NCBI RefSeq assembly: GCF_014837245.1
Contig: NZ_JACYFU010000001.1
Coordinates: 310,001-374,000, forward strand
DNA length: 64,000 nucleotides
Origin: Devosia oryzisoli
GTDB taxonomy: Bacteria; Pseudomonadota; Alphaproteobacteria; Rhizobiales; Devosiaceae
Direction of reading: 5' to 3'
The position numbers were made by a program, and so were the translations under genes. This document shows, piece after piece, positions 20,060 to 30,441 of the stretch (positions within the stretch are counted from its first letter, which is position 1; each line of letters begins with the position of its first letter). Under the pieces are notes generated by a model. The model did not search any database and was not told where the DNA came from. It saw nothing but the letters and a program-made list of their open reading frames with translations.

Positions 20060-21145
20060 ATGCTCTATTTCCTTGGCCAGTTTGGGGACACCCTCGCCGC
20101 GTTCAACGTGTTTCGCTACATCACGTTTCGCACGGCGGGCGCGGTGGTTACGGCGCTGTTCTTCATCTTCCTGTTCGGGCCGGGCATGATCGCCTTGCTG
20201 CGCCTCAAGCAGGGCAAGGGCCAGCCGATCCGCGAGGACGGGCCGCAGGGGCACCTCCTCACCAAGAAGGGCACGCCCACCATGGGCGGGCTGATGATCC
20301 TTTCGGGCACCGTCATCTCGACCCTGCTCTGGTCGAACCTGACCAATGGCTATGTCTGGGTGGTGTTGTTCGTCACCGTGGGCTTCGGCGCCATCGGCTT
20401 TTACGACGACTACCTCAAGGTCAAGCGCATGAGCCACAAGGGTTTCGGGTCGCGCCAGCGCCTGATCCTGGAGGCCCTCATCGGCGCCATTGCGGCCTTC
20501 TGCATTTCGCGGCTCGCCTCCGGGTCCTACGGCACGTCCCTGCTGTTCCCGTTCGTCAAGGACCTGGCGATCAATCTGGGCTATTTCTACATCCTCTTCG
20601 GCGGCTTCGTCGTGGTGGCCGCCGGCAATTCGGTCAATCTGACCGACGGCCTTGATGGTCTCGCCATCGTCCCGGTCATGATCGCCGCGGCCTGCTTCGG
20701 CTTGATCGCCTATCTCGTCGGATCGCAGAACTACGCCGATTACCTGCTGCTCAACTCCGTTCCCGGCACGGCCGAACTCACCGTGGTCTGCGGTGCGCTG
20801 ATCGGGGCGGGGCTCGGATTCTTGTGGTTCAACGCCCCGCCGGCGCAGATCTTCATGGGCGACACCGGCTCGCTCGCCCTCGGCGGCGCGCTGGGCACCA
20901 TTGCGGTGGCCGCCAAACACGAAATCGTGCTCGCCATCATCGGCGGCCTCTTCGTGCTCGAAACCGTCTCGGTGATCGTGCAGGTGACCTCGTTCCGCCT
21001 GACCGGCAAGCGGGTGTTCCGGATGGCCCCGATCCACCACCATTTCGAGGCGCTGGGCTGGACGGAAAGCCAGGTGGTGATCCGCTTCTGGATCATCTCC
21101 TTCGTGCTGGCGCTGATCGGCCTCAGCTCGCTCAAGCTGCGCTGA
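20060..21145 (+). CDS. mraY: Phospho-MurNAc-pentapeptide transferase (lipid I synthase)
   Basis: MraY transfers phospho-MurNAc-pentapeptide to undecaprenyl phosphate on the inner face of the cytoplasmic membrane. The protein is polytopic (about 10 hydrophobic segments). Conserved blocks are [46 protein letters not shown] and the histidine motif APIHHHFE. The frame extends upstream to 19994, but the family start MLYFLGQFG fits ATG 20060 (361 aa). No murD follows. Confidence 0.97.
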   Translation: MLYFLGQFGDTLAAFNVFRYITFRTAGAVVTALFFIFLFGPGMIALLRLKQGKGQPIREDGPQGHLLTKKGTPTMGGLMILSGTVISTLLWSNLTNGYVWVVLFVTVGFGAIGFYDDYLKVKRMSHKGFGSRQRLILEALIGAIAAFCISRLASGSYGTSLLFPFVKDLAINLGYFYILFGGFVVVAAGNSVNLTDGLDGLAIVPVMIAAACFGLIAYLVGSQNYADYLLLNSVPGTAELTVVCGALIGAGLGFLWFNAPPAQIFMGDTGSLALGGALGTIAVAAKHEIVLAIIGGLFVLETVSVIVQVTSFRLTGKRVFRMAPIHHHFEALGWTESQVVIRFWIISFVLALIGLSSLKLR

Positions 21146-21176
21146 CTCGCAAAACGCAAAGCCTCTTGGGAAATCG

Positions 21177-21194
21177 GTAACCATCGACGGTTAC
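21177..21194. promoter_or_regulatory. Near-perfect 18-bp palindrome in the mraY-ftsW gap
   Basis: GTAACC (21177-21182) and GGTTAC (21189-21194) flank the centre ATCGAC, whose inner TCGA is also symmetric; one base pair breaks the symmetry. It lies in the 90-bp gap where murD sits in related clusters. It could be a protein-binding site, a small hairpin or chance. No clear promoter hexamers accompany it. Confidence 0.35.
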
Positions 21195-21235
21195 ACTTCG
21201 ATGCAGTTTGTATCGAGTAGCCGGCGTATTCCCCG

Positions 21236-22402
21236 ATGATGTTCTCGCGCGACAAGAAAACTCCCATCGCGGAGTGGTGGTGGTCCATTGACCGCGAATT
21301 GCTGGGCGCGCTGATCCTGCTGATGACGGCGGGCATGGTGCTCAGCTTTGCCGCAAGCCCCCCGGTGGCCGAGCGCATCGGCCTCAACGAGTGGTTCTTC
21401 GTCATCCGCCACGCCATGTTCTGCGTCGTCGCCCTCCCGGTGATGCTCGTGGCATCGCTGATGAGCCACCGGCAGGCGCGTCTTGCCGCGCTCGTCACCT
21501 TCGTCGTCTCGTTGCTGCTGCTCTGGGCGACGCTGAAATTCGGCACCGAGGTCAAGGGGGCGCGGCGCTGGGTGACCCTGGCCGGCCAGTCCATCCAGCC
21601 CTCGGAGTTCATCAAGCCCGCCTTTGCGGTGCTGGCGGCCTGGTTTTTTTCCGAATCCATGATCCACCGCAACGTGCCCGGCCGCATCCTGGCGACCCTG
21701 ATGATGGGCAGCGTCGTGGCTGCCCTGCTGCTGCAGCCCGATATCGGGCAGACGGCGCTGGTCACCGCCACCTGGGCCGTGCTGCTGTTCCTCTCGGGCA
21801 TCTCCTGGTTCATCATCTTCGGCATGGGGGCCGGGGCGGCCGGCCTCCTGTTCGGCGCTTACCTCTTCTTTCCCCACGTCTCGCGCCGTATCGATACCTT
21901 CCTCAACCCCGACGGTGGCGGCAACACCTACCAGATCGACCGCGCCATCCAGTCCCTTCTCGAAGGGGGCTGGTTCGGCCGCGGCCCGGGTGAATCCATT
22001 GCTAAAAAGCTCATCCCCGACGCGCATGCCGACTATGTGTTTTCGGCGGCAGCGGGGGAATTCGGCATCCTGTTCTGCATTGGCCTCGTCATTCTCATCG
22101 GCTTCATCGTGCTGCGGGCGCTGATGGGGGCGCAGCGCCAGACCAGTCTCTTCGCCCGCCTGGCGGCCTCGACGCTGGCCATCCAGTTCGCCATGCAGTC
22201 CGGCATCAATCTCGCGGTGAACCTCAACCTCATTCCCCCCAAGGGCATGACGCTGCCCTTCGTGAGCTATGGTGGCACCTCGATGATCGCCATCGCCTTC
22301 GGCATGGGCCTGATGCTGGCGCTGACGCGCACCAAGCCCGAAGAGCGGATGGTCACCGGCCTTCCCTCCTATCGCAGCGCCGTGGTAGCCCCTGCGGAAT
22401 GA
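21236..22402 (+). CDS. ftsW: Septal peptidoglycan glycosyltransferase FtsW
   Basis: FtsW is a SEDS-family glycan polymerase that works with FtsI at the septum. The 388-residue protein has about 10 membrane segments. Typical blocks are GARRWVTLAGQSIQPSEFIK, LLQPDIGQTALV, and the C-terminal PFVSYGGTSMIAIAFGMGL. Either ATG of the pair at 21236 and 21239 could start translation. It overlaps murG by 4 bp. It follows mraY directly, without murD. Confidence 0.96.
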   Translation: MMFSRDKKTPIAEWWWSIDRELLGALILLMTAGMVLSFAASPPVAERIGLNEWFFVIRHAMFCVVALPVMLVASLMSHRQARLAALVTFVVSLLLLWATLKFGTEVKGARRWVTLAGQSIQPSEFIKPAFAVLAAWFFSESMIHRNVPGRILATLMMGSVVAALLLQPDIGQTALVTATWAVLLFLSGISWFIIFGMGAGAAGLLFGAYLFFPHVSRRIDTFLNPDGGGNTYQIDRAIQSLLEGGWFGRGPGESIAKKLIPDAHADYVFSAAAGEFGILFCIGLVILIGFIVLRALMGAQRQTSLFARLAASTLAIQFAMQSGINLAVNLNLIPPKGMTLPFVSYGGTSMIAIAFGMGLMLALTRTKPEERMVTGLPSYRSAVVAPAE

Positions 22403-23514
22403 AAACCTTTGTACTTATGGCAGGCGGCACGGGAGGACACCTCTTCCCGGCCATGGCGCTGGCCCAGGAACTGCTCCGCCGCGGGCACGTCGTCGAGCTG
22501 ATGACCGATCATCGCGTCGGTAGCTATGGCGACTTTCCGGCCCGCAATATCCACGTCGTTCCGGCGGCGACGCCCTCGCTGCGCAACCCCTTCAAGTTCG
22601 TCGGCGGCGGGGTCACCATCCTGCGCGGCATCGCAGTGGCCCGGCGGCAACTGCGCAAGACGCGGCCGGATGCGGTGGTCGGCTTCGGCGGCTACCCGAT
22701 CTTTCCCCCCTTCCTTGCGGCCAGTCTCCTCGGCATCCCCGGCATCCTGCACGAGCAGAACGCGGTGATGGGCCGGGCCAACCGGGCCCTCGTCCGGTTT
22801 GCCGATCTGGTAGCCCTCAGCTTCGGCACGACGCGGTTTGCCGAGCATCTGGGGCAGCAGAAGATCGTCACGGGCAATCCGGTGCGCGATCGCGTTCGCG
22901 CTGTCGCCCACATGCCCTATCCCGAACTGAGCGAGGGCGGGACCATCGATCTCGTGGTCTTCGGCGGGAGCCAGGGCGCCAAAGCCATCTCCGACATCGT
23001 GCCGGCCGCCATCGGGCTTTTGCCCGAAGCGCTGCGCCACCGCCTGCGCATCGTGCAGCAGGCGCGGGCCGAAGATATCGACCGCGTCACCGAAGCCTAT
23101 CGGCAGTCCCGCACCAGCGTCGAGATTGCCCCCTTCATCCCCGATCTTCCCGAGCGCATCGCGCGCTCACACCTGGTCATCGCCCGCTCCGGCGCCTCCA
23201 CCATCGCCGAACTGACCGTGATCGGCCGGCCCGCAATCCTGGTGCCGCTTCCCGGTGCGCTCGATGCCGACCAGAAGAACAACGCCCTGGTCATGGAGCA
23301 GGCGGGCGGCGCCTGGGTCGCCGTACAGGCCACGCTTTCACCGCAATCGCTTGCGACCCGGCTTGAGGCCCTGTTGGCCGATCCTGCTGGCCTGCGTCGC
23401 GCTGCGGAAGCGGCCAAGCGCATCGGCCAGCCCAACGCCGTCGAACGTCTTGCCGACATGGCCGAGATGCTGGCGGGCAGAAACGTCCAGATCGAAGGGG
23501 ATAATCCCACATGA
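22399..23514 (+). CDS. murG: Lipid II synthase (UDP-GlcNAc transferase)
   Basis: MurG adds GlcNAc to lipid I at the inner membrane face, giving lipid II. The glycine-rich N-terminal loop is [33 protein letters not shown] and [13 protein letters not shown] are acceptor-domain blocks, and VFGGSQGA and [19 protein letters not shown] bind UDP-GlcNAc. The 371-residue length is normal. ATGA overlaps join it to ftsW before and murC after. Confidence 0.97.
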   Translation: MKTFVLMAGGTGGHLFPAMALAQELLRRGHVVELMTDHRVGSYGDFPARNIHVVPAATPSLRNPFKFVGGGVTILRGIAVARRQLRKTRPDAVVGFGGYPIFPPFLAASLLGIPGILHEQNAVMGRANRALVRFADLVALSFGTTRFAEHLGQQKIVTGNPVRDRVRAVAHMPYPELSEGGTIDLVVFGGSQGAKAISDIVPAAIGLLPEALRHRLRIVQQARAEDIDRVTEAYRQSRTSVEIAPFIPDLPERIARSHLVIARSGASTIAELTVIGRPAILVPLPGALDADQKNNALVMEQAGGAWVAVQATLSPQSLATRLEALLADPAGLRRAAEAAKRIGQPNAVERLADMAEMLAGRNVQIEGDNPT

Positions 23515-24929
23515 AAATGCCCCGCAATATCGGCCCCGTCCACTTCATCGGCATCGGCGGCATCGGCATGAGCGGCATCGCCGAAATCCTGCACAACCAA
23601 GGCTACGTGGTTCAGGGCTCGGACGCTTCCCTCAATCCCAATGTGCAGCGCCTGATGGACATGGGGATCAAGGTCGCAATCGGCCAGAGCGGCGACAATC
23701 TCGGCCAGGCCGAAGTGGTCGTCGTGTCTTCTGCCATCAAGCGTGACAATCCCGAGCTTCTGGCGGCCCGGGCGAAGGCGCTACCGATCGTGCGCCGCGC
23801 CGAGATGCTGGCCGAGATCATGCGCTTCAAGACCGCCATCGCCATCGGCGGCACGCACGGCAAGACGACCACCACTACCCTCGTCGCAACCCTCCTCGAC
23901 GCCGGCAACCTCGATCCGACCGTCATCAATGGCGGCATCATCAATGCCTATGGCACCAATGCGCGGCTCGGCGGCGGCGAATGGATGGTGGTCGAGGCCG
24001 ACGAAAGCGACGGCACCTTCGTCAAGCTGCCAGCCGACGTCGCCGTCGTCACCAATATCGATGCGGAACATCTCGACCACTACCACGACTTCGAGGGCGT
24101 CAAGCGCGCCTTCCATCAGTTCGTCGAGAACGTCCCCTTCTATGGCTTTGCCGTGATGTGCCTCGACCATCCGGTGGTGCAGGCGCTGGTGGGGGAAATC
24201 CGCGACCGCCGCGTCATCACCTATGGCCGCAATCCGCAGGCTGACGTGCGCCTCGTCGATCTGGAGAACAGGGACGGCGTGCAGCACTTTTCCGTGGAAA
24301 TCCGCGACCGCATCCGCCAGACCCAGTTGCGCATCGACGGGCTGGAGCTGCCGATGCCCGGAGTTCACAACGCGCTCAACGCCACCGCCGCCATTGCCGT
24401 GGCCGACCAGCTGCATGTGCCGGCCGAGGCGATCCGCAAGGGCCTGCGCGGCTTTACCGGCGTCAAGCGGCGCTTCACCAAGACCGGCGAGGTAAACGGC
24501 GTCACGGTCATCGACGACTATGGGCACCACCCGGTGGAGATCGCCGCTGTCCTGCGCGCCGCCCGCCAATCCGCCCGCCGCGACGTCGTCGCCGTGGTGC
24601 AGCCGCATCGCTATAGCCGCGTCAACGATCTGTTCGATGACTTTGCGGCCTGCTTCAACGATGCCGACACGGTGATCGTCGCGCCCATCTATGCCGCCGG
24701 GGAGCAGCCGCTGCCGGGCGTGACGCATGAAGAGCTGGTCAACCGCATCCGGGCCCGCGGCCATCGTGATGCCCGCGTCATCGATCGGCCCGAAGCGCTG
24801 GCGCCACTGCTGGCGAGCCGGGTGGAGGAGGGCGATTACGTTGTGTGCCTGGGCGCCGGCAACATCACCCAATGGGCCGCCGCTCTGCCTGGAGAACTCG
24901 AAACCCTTTTTGGAGACGGCGCCAAATGA
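23511..24929 (+). CDS. murC: UDP-N-acetylmuramate--L-alanine ligase
   Basis: MurC adds the first amino acid of the stem peptide. [16 protein letters not shown] is the UDP-binding loop. [18 protein letters not shown] is the P-loop (shown in part), and [11 protein letters not shown] and FTGVKRRF are further Mur ligase blocks. [16 protein letters not shown] completes the C-terminal domain. Length is 472 aa. It overlaps ddl by 4 bp; in most related clusters murB sits here. Confidence 0.97.
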   Translation: MKMPRNIGPVHFIGIGGIGMSGIAEILHNQGYVVQGSDASLNPNVQRLMDMGIKVAIGQSGDNLGQAEVVVVSSAIKRDNPELLAARAKALPIVRRAEMLAEIMRFKTAIAIGGTHGKTTTTTLVATLLDAGNLDPTVINGGIINAYGTNARLGGGEWMVVEADESDGTFVKLPADVAVVTNIDAEHLDHYHDFEGVKRAFHQFVENVPFYGFAVMCLDHPVVQALVGEIRDRRVITYGRNPQADVRLVDLENRDGVQHFSVEIRDRIRQTQLRIDGLELPMPGVHNALNATAAIAVADQLHVPAEAIRKGLRGFTGVKRRFTKTGEVNGVTVIDDYGHHPVEIAAVLRAARQSARRDVVAVVQPHRYSRVNDLFDDFAACFNDADTVIVAPIYAAGEQPLPGVTHEELVNRIRARGHRDARVIDRPEALAPLLASRVEEGDYVVCLGAGNITQWAAALPGELETLFGDGAK

Positions 24930-25846
24930 CAAAGCACGTTGCAGTCCTGATGGGCGGCTGGTCCAACGAGCGCCCGGTATCCCTGATGTCGGGCAAGGCC
25001 TGTGCCGCCGCTCTGACCCGCGCCGGCTATCAGGTGACGGAGGTCGATGTCGGTCGCGACGTCGCCCAGGTGCTGGCGGAGCTCAAGCCCGATGTGGCGT
25101 TCAACGCGCTGCATGGCCCCTTCGGGGAAAGCGGCATGATCCAGGGCGTCCTGGAACTGCTCGAAATCCCCTACACCCATTCTGGCGTCATGGCCTCCTC
25201 GCTCGCCATGAACAAGCACCAGGCCAAGATCCTCTTCAAGGCGGCGGGCATCCCGGTCACCGACCACATGATCGTGACGCGGGGTGAAGCGGCGCGCAGC
25301 CACGTCATGCCGCCGCCCTATGTCATCAAGCCCATCGCCGATGGCTCGAGCTTCGGCGTCTTCATCGTCAAGGGCGATACCTCCCATCCGCCGCAGGAAA
25401 TCTTGCGCGAGGACTGGAACGGCGGCGAAGAGGTGATGGTAGAACGCTATATCCCCGGCCGCGAGCTGACCTGCGCGGTGATGGGGGACGTTGCCCTCGG
25501 CGTGACCGAAATCGTCATCAACGGCAATTTCTTCAACTACGAGGCCAAGTACTCCGCCGGTGGCGCGACCCACGTGCTTCCCGCCCAGTTGAAACCGAAA
25601 ATTTACGACAAAGTGCAACAGTTTAGCTTGGCCGCACACGCGGCTCTCGGCTGCCGGGGCGTGACGCGGTGCGACTTCCGCTACAACGACGCGGCGGGCG
25701 AGGATGGCGAACTGGTGCTGCTCGAGCTCAACACCCAGCCGGGGATGACCGAGATGTCGCTGGCGCCCGAGCAGGCGGCCTATGCCGGCCACTCGTTCGA
25801 AGAACTGGTCTCCTGGATGGTGGAGGACGCGAGTTGCAACAGGTAA
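24926..25846 (+). CDS. ddl: D-alanine--D-alanine ligase
   Basis: Ddl joins two D-alanines with ATP in the cytoplasm. The ATP-grasp protein begins [21 protein letters not shown], a clear Ddl N-terminus (here shown in part as [14 protein letters not shown]). [28 protein letters not shown] and [14 protein letters not shown] carry substrate and metal ligands. The frame is open from 24845, but the family start is ATG 24926 (306 aa). The 4-bp overlap with murC leaves no room for murB. Confidence 0.97.
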   Translation: MTKHVAVLMGGWSNERPVSLMSGKACAAALTRAGYQVTEVDVGRDVAQVLAELKPDVAFNALHGPFGESGMIQGVLELLEIPYTHSGVMASSLAMNKHQAKILFKAAGIPVTDHMIVTRGEAARSHVMPPPYVIKPIADGSSFGVFIVKGDTSHPPQEILREDWNGGEEVMVERYIPGRELTCAVMGDVALGVTEIVINGNFFNYEAKYSAGGATHVLPAQLKPKIYDKVQQFSLAAHAALGCRGVTRCDFRYNDAAGEDGELVLLELNTQPGMTEMSLAPEQAAYAGHSFEELVSWMVEDASCNR

Positions 25847-26712
25847 AGAGCGAGGCATTTCTTGCCGGGGCGCGTCTTGTCGACCCCCGCGCGCTGCCCG
25901 CTCCCATCCGCATCTCTCGCAATCGCCTCCGCAACCGCTTCGTGCGCGCCTGGGTGCTGCACGGGCGGGTCATCCGGCGCAGCATGCTCGCGGCCGCCCT
26001 CGTGGTCGGCAGCACCATCATTTTTGAAACCCGCGAACCGCTGGGCTTTGCCCTGGGCACACTGGGCCAGGTAGCGCAGGGACAGATCGCACAAGCTGGC
26101 CTCGCCATCGGCGAAATCTCGATTTCCGGTCAGTCGTTGACCTCCGACCAGGCCATCTTCGACGCGTTGGGGGTGGAGCCGCACACCTCGACCCTGGCTT
26201 TCGACGTCGAAGCGGCCCGCCAGCGGATCGCCGAATTGCCGGCCATCTCGTCCGTCAGTGTTCGCAAGACGCTGCCCGGCGACGTCTCCGTGGTCGTCAC
26301 CGAGAAGAGCCCCATCGCCCGCTGGCGTGTGGACGGCATCACCTTCCTCATCGACGGCGCCGGCATTCAGATCGGCGAAGACGGTGGCGCCTACGCCAAC
26401 CTGCCGCTCGTGATCGGGGACGGCGCGGCCAACGACGCGCAGGTCATGATCCACGCGCTCGACGCCAATGCCCGCCTCAAGGATGGGCTCGTGGCCATCT
26501 CGCGCATCGCGGACCGCCGCTGGGATCTCATCTACGATACCGGCCTTCGTGTGCAACTGCCGGAGCAGGGCGTCGCCCAGGCGCTGCACAAGCTCGTCAA
26601 CTATCAGTCCGAATACCAGCTGTTGGACCGCGACCTCAGCGTCATCGACCTCCGCGTCGACACGCTCGTTGCCGTTCGTCTCAACAAAACCGAAGACGCC
26701 GACAAATCATGA
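25834..26712 (+). CDS. ftsQ: Cell division protein FtsQ
   Basis: FtsQ links early and late divisome proteins. A basic cytoplasmic segment leads to a membrane helix at about residues 47-68 (SMLAAALVVGSTIIFE). A POTRA domain follows (SISGQSLTSDQAIFDALGVE) and then the beta domain (LPAISSVSVRKTLPGDVSVVV). I chose TTG 25834, which lies 7 nt after GGAGGA and overlaps the end of ddl by 13 bp, because no ATG or GTG sits near it. This gives 292 aa. It overlaps ftsA by 4 bp. Confidence 0.93.
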   Translation: MQQVKSEAFLAGARLVDPRALPAPIRISRNRLRNRFVRAWVLHGRVIRRSMLAAALVVGSTIIFETREPLGFALGTLGQVAQGQIAQAGLAIGEISISGQSLTSDQAIFDALGVEPHTSTLAFDVEAARQRIAELPAISSVSVRKTLPGDVSVVVTEKSPIARWRVDGITFLIDGAGIQIGEDGGAYANLPLVIGDGAANDAQVMIHALDANARLKDGLVAISRIADRRWDLIYDTGLRVQLPEQGVAQALHKLVNYQSEYQLLDRDLSVIDLRVDTLVAVRLNKTEDADKS

Positions 26713-28022
26713 TGATCGATGCGATGACCTCCCGTCTCCGTCCCGTCCAGCCCGGCAAGACCACCCTCGTGGCCGTGCTCGATATCGGCTCGACCAAGAT
26801 GTGCTGCATCATCGCCCGTCTGGCGCCGCGACCTGAAGGCAGGTCCCTACGCGGCCGCACCCATCAGGCGGAGGTCATCGGCTTCGGCTACGGTCCGGCC
26901 TCGGGGGTCAAGAGCGGCGTCGTCACCGACATCGAGAAGGCCGAGCAGGCCATCCGCACGGTCGTCGGCATGGCCGAGCGCGCGGCCGGGCTGACGCTGG
27001 AGAGCGTGCTGGTCAATGTCACCGCCGGCCGGCTTGGTTCGGAGACCTTTTCGGCCGCCGTGTCGCTCGATGGCCAGGAAGTGGAGAAGGCTGACATCGT
27101 CAAGGTGCTCAAGGCCGTCAACTCGCGCTCCGTCCGCCCAGAGCGCTCCATCATTCATGCCCTGCCCATCGGCTATGCGCTCGATGGCCAGAAGGGCATC
27201 AACGACCCCAGGGGCATGGTCGGCGAAAAGCTCGGCGTCGATGTCGCCGTGGTCAGCGCCGAAACCCTGGCCATGCGCAATCTCGAACTGGTCCTGCACC
27301 GCTGCCACCTGCAGATCGAGGCCGTGGTGGCTACCCCCTACGCCTCGGGTCTCGCGACGCTGGTGGACGACGAAGCCCAGCTTGGCGTCGCCTGCATCGA
27401 CTTCGGCGGCGCGACCACGACCGTTTCCGTCTTCAACGACGGGCACATGGTCTATGCCGACGCCATCGCTATCGGCGGCCATCACCTGACGCTCGACGTC
27501 GCCCGCCAGCTTTCGGTCAGCGTGGCCGATGCGGAGCGCCTCAAGACCTTTTATGGCTCGGTGCTGCCCGGACAATCCGACGAGCGCGACATGATCCCGA
27601 TCCAACCCGTCGGCGCCAGCCATGACGAGGCTCCGGGCCAGATCCCGCGCGCCGTGCTCACCCGCATCATGCGCCCGCGCATCGAGGAAATTCTCACCGC
27701 CATCCGCGACCGCATGCAGGCAACCGGCATGATGGATGTCTGCGGCCGCCGTTTCGTCCTGACCGGCGGGGCCAGCGAAATGACCGGGCTCTCCGAAGTT
27801 GCCCGCCGCCTCCTCGCGCGCAACGTGCGCATGGGCCGGCCGATGGGCATTGCGGGCCTGCCGGACATTGCCAAGGGCGCCGCGTTCGCGACCGTCGCCG
27901 GCATGCTGGTCTACCCGCAGGTCTGCGCCCAGGAATATGCCGAGCCGCGCGGCATCCGCAAACTCACCGGCACCGACGGCTACATCGCCCGTGTGGGCAA
28001 CTGGCTGCGCAGCAGCTTCTAG
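26709..28022 (+). CDS. ftsA: Cell division ATPase FtsA
   Basis: FtsA is the actin-like protein that tethers FtsZ to the membrane and recruits late divisome proteins. The phosphate-1 motif is VLDIGSTKMCCIIARL, the phosphate-2 motif is CIDFGGATTTVSVF, and the adenosine motif is FVLTGGASEMTGL. The C-terminus GYIARVGNWLRSSF is the amphipathic membrane-targeting helix. Length is 437 aa. Unusually, another gene lies between it and ftsZ. Confidence 0.97.
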   Translation: MMIDAMTSRLRPVQPGKTTLVAVLDIGSTKMCCIIARLAPRPEGRSLRGRTHQAEVIGFGYGPASGVKSGVVTDIEKAEQAIRTVVGMAERAAGLTLESVLVNVTAGRLGSETFSAAVSLDGQEVEKADIVKVLKAVNSRSVRPERSIIHALPIGYALDGQKGINDPRGMVGEKLGVDVAVVSAETLAMRNLELVLHRCHLQIEAVVATPYASGLATLVDDEAQLGVACIDFGGATTTVSVFNDGHMVYADAIAIGGHHLTLDVARQLSVSVADAERLKTFYGSVLPGQSDERDMIPIQPVGASHDEAPGQIPRAVLTRIMRPRIEEILTAIRDRMQATGMMDVCGRRFVLTGGASEMTGLSEVARRLLARNVRMGRPMGIAGLPDIAKGAAFATVAGMLVYPQVCAQEYAEPRGIRKLTGTDGYIARVGNWLRSSF

Positions 28023-28079
28023 GATCGTTTCTCCGCGGGGCGCCGTTACTCCGGTAACACCGCCACCAGGAGACTTCTT

Positions 28080-28559
28080 ATGCTTCGTTCGTTTCTGATC
28101 GGGCTCGCTGCCGGGCAGCGCGGCATCACGCCTCTCGCGGCTCTTGCCATCGCCACCTTTCGGCGCGAGGTGCCCGCCGACCTGCCGCTGCAGGGCCTGA
28201 TGCGTCATCCGGCGGTTACCGTTGGTGCCACCGCCCTGGCGGTCGCCGAGATGGCGGGCGACAAGATGGAAACCGCGCCCGACCGCATCGTCCCCATCGG
28301 CCTTGCCGTCCGCGCCGCCACCGCCGCCTATGCCGGCGCCGCCCTGGCGCCCAGGAACCAGCGCGCTCTGGGCGCAACCATCGCCGTCGGCACGGCCTTG
28401 CTCTCTTCCTATGTGGGGTGGCGCCTGCGATGCGCCGCCATGGAGCGATACGGGCAGACGGCATCAGGCCTGGTCGAAGACGCCGTGGTGTTCGGCACGG
28501 CAATGGCCGCGACCAACCCGGGCCTCACGCATGTTCCTGCGCTGACGCACCGGCAATAG
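28080..28559 (+). CDS. DUF4126-like small membrane protein between ftsA and ftsZ
   Basis: The 159-residue protein is Ala/Gly-rich with several hydrophobic segments (about 4-28, 47-62, 75-95 and 100-125). The start MLRSFLIGLAAGQRGITPLA and the layout match the DUF4126 family, whose function is unknown. A strong AGGAG lies 8 nt before ATG 28080. Its codon use looks like its neighbours, so it does not look recently acquired. It separates ftsA from ftsZ, which are usually adjacent. Whether it takes part in division is not known. Confidence 0.8.
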   Translation: MLRSFLIGLAAGQRGITPLAALAIATFRREVPADLPLQGLMRHPAVTVGATALAVAEMAGDKMETAPDRIVPIGLAVRAATAAYAGAALAPRNQRALGATIAVGTALLSSYVGWRLRCAAMERYGQTASGLVEDAVVFGTAMAATNPGLTHVPALTHRQ

Positions 28560-28668
28560 GGCAGGGTGTGGCGGCAATAAGTGGCTGCACTCAATGCTTA
28601 ACGGTTGGAAAACGCGTAACCGACGTGTCTCGCAAAATGCGCATTCGTTAACCGCAAGTGGTCAATTG

Positions 28669-28684
28669 TTAGGGTGGAGTTAAC
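28669..28684 (+). promoter_or_regulatory. CtrA-like box upstream of ftsZ
   Basis: TTAG-GGTGGAG-TTAAC matches the CtrA consensus TTAA-N7-TTAAC with one mismatch. Two more TTAAC half-sites lie nearby (28598-28602 and 28648-28652), and a CTTAACC at 28701-28707. CtrA controls ftsZ transcription in Caulobacter. The 172-bp gap before ftsZ is therefore likely its own promoter region. I could not place -35 and -10 hexamers with confidence. Confidence 0.5.
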
Positions 28685-28731
28685 GATTTGGACGGTAAAC
28701 CTTAACCAACCACGCCACTATGGGGCCACTC

Positions 28732-30411
28732 ATGACCATCAATCTCACGATCCCGGATATCCAGGAACTCAAGCCCCGCATCACCGTGTTCGGATGCGGC
28801 GGCGCCGGCGGCAACGCCGTTAACAACATGATCGAATCCGGGCTCGACGGGGTCGACTTCGTCGTTGCCAACACCGACGCGCAGGCTCTTGCCCTCTCCA
28901 AGGCGCAGCGGATCATCCAGCTCGGCGTCGGCGTCACCGAAGGTCTGGGTGCGGGCTCCCACCCCGAAGTCGGTCGTGCCGCAGCCGAAGAGAGCTGGGA
29001 CGAGATCAACGATCACCTGTCCGGCTCGCACATGGTGTTCATCACCGCCGGCATGGGTGGCGGTACCGGCACCGGCGCGGCTCCCGTGGTGGCGCGCGCG
29101 GCTCGTGAGCAGGGCATCCTGACGGTTGGCGTGGTGACCAAGCCGTTCAACTTCGAAGGCAACCGTCGTGCCCGCCTGGCCGAAGACGGCATCGACGAAC
29201 TGCATCGCCATGTCGATACGCTGATCGTCATCCCGAACCAAAATCTCTTCCGTGTCGCCAACGAGAAAACCACCTTCGCCGACGCCTTCGCGATGGCTGA
29301 CCAGGTGCTGTTCTCCGGCGTCGCCTGCATCACCGACCTCATGGTCAAGGAAGGCCTGATCAACCTCGACTTCGCCGACGTTCGCGCCGTCATGCGCGGC
29401 ATGGGCAAGGCGATGATGGGTACCGGCGAGGCTTCGGGCGAAGATCGTGCCCGCCACGCCGCGGAAGCCGCCATTGCCAACCCGCTGCTCGACGACGTGT
29501 CGATGCAGGGCGCCCGCGGGCTTCTCATCTCCATCACCGGCGGCCCGGACCTCACCCTTTACGAAGTGGACGAGGCCGCAAGCCGCATCCGCGAGGAAGT
29601 CGACACCGACGCCAACATCATCCTAGGCGCCACCTACGACCCGAACCTCAACGGCACTATCCGCGTCTCCGTGGTCGCCACCGGCACCGACGCCGCAATG
29701 GTGCAGGCTCTCGAGCCGGCAAAGCCGAATGCGTCGCGCACGCCCTTGTCGGTCAAGCGCCACGTTCCGTCCGAACGCTCGGTCGTTCCGCAGGCGCAGC
29801 CCGTGTCGCAGGCCGAGGCTGAAGCCGTTTCCTTCGAAGTCGAGGAAATCGGTCATCAGGTCGAGGCCGCCGTTGCCGAGGCCTTCGCCTATGGCCGTCC
29901 GGCTCATGCCCCGGTGCATGAGGACGACGGCATCCTCGTCGAGCCCTACACGCCTGCTGCCGAATCGATGCACGAGCCGGACGAGGCTCCCATGGTCGAA
30001 GAGCAGCCGATCCCGAGCGTCTACGTGCCCTCGCATGCCGCTCGCCCGGAAGGGCAGCGCCGGATGCCGCGCACGGAGGAGCTTCCCGCTGTTGCGCGTC
30101 GGACACAGCAGGAGCAGGATCGTCAGGATGGCGAGCCGCGCAATGCCCGTGCGCTGTTCAAGCGCCTGGCCTCCAATGTCGGCCTCAACATCGGCCAGCA
30201 GCCGGCTGAACAGCGCGAAGAGCCGCGTCCTTCCATGGCCGATGATGCGGCTGCCCGCAGTGCCATAGAAGCCGGTGGCGCTAGGGGTTCGCGGGTTCCC
30301 GCCGCCTCCGAAGGCGCGCGCGGCACGCTCGACAACCAGGGCCGCAGCGCCACGGTGAACGTCCAGAAGGACCACCTCGAAATCCCGTCCTTCCTGCGCA
30401 AGCACGGCTAA
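28732..30411 (+). CDS. ftsZ: Cell division GTPase FtsZ
   Basis: FtsZ polymerises into the Z ring. [18 protein letters not shown] is the nucleotide-binding N-terminus, [13 protein letters not shown] is the tubulin signature, and [11 protein letters not shown] is the T7-loop region. Residues about 320-545 form a long, acidic, low-complexity linker. The C-terminal peptide [11 protein letters not shown] binds FtsA and other partners. The frame opens at ATG 28720, but the family begins MTINL, so ATG 28732 is preferred (559 aa). A strong terminator follows. Confidence 0.97.
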   Translation: MTINLTIPDIQELKPRITVFGCGGAGGNAVNNMIESGLDGVDFVVANTDAQALALSKAQRIIQLGVGVTEGLGAGSHPEVGRAAAEESWDEINDHLSGSHMVFITAGMGGGTGTGAAPVVARAAREQGILTVGVVTKPFNFEGNRRARLAEDGIDELHRHVDTLIVIPNQNLFRVANEKTTFADAFAMADQVLFSGVACITDLMVKEGLINLDFADVRAVMRGMGKAMMGTGEASGEDRARHAAEAAIANPLLDDVSMQGARGLLISITGGPDLTLYEVDEAASRIREEVDTDANIILGATYDPNLNGTIRVSVVATGTDAAMVQALEPAKPNASRTPLSVKRHVPSERSVVPQAQPVSQAEAEAVSFEVEEIGHQVEAAVAEAFAYGRPAHAPVHEDDGILVEPYTPAAESMHEPDEAPMVEEQPIPSVYVPSHAARPEGQRRMPRTEELPAVARRTQQEQDRQDGEPRNARALFKRLASNVGLNIGQQPAEQREEPRPSMADDAAARSAIEAGGARGSRVPAASEGARGTLDNQGRSATVNVQKDHLEIPSFLRKHG

Positions 30412-30441
30412 GGACGCCCGGCAAAAGACCGGTGAAACGAT

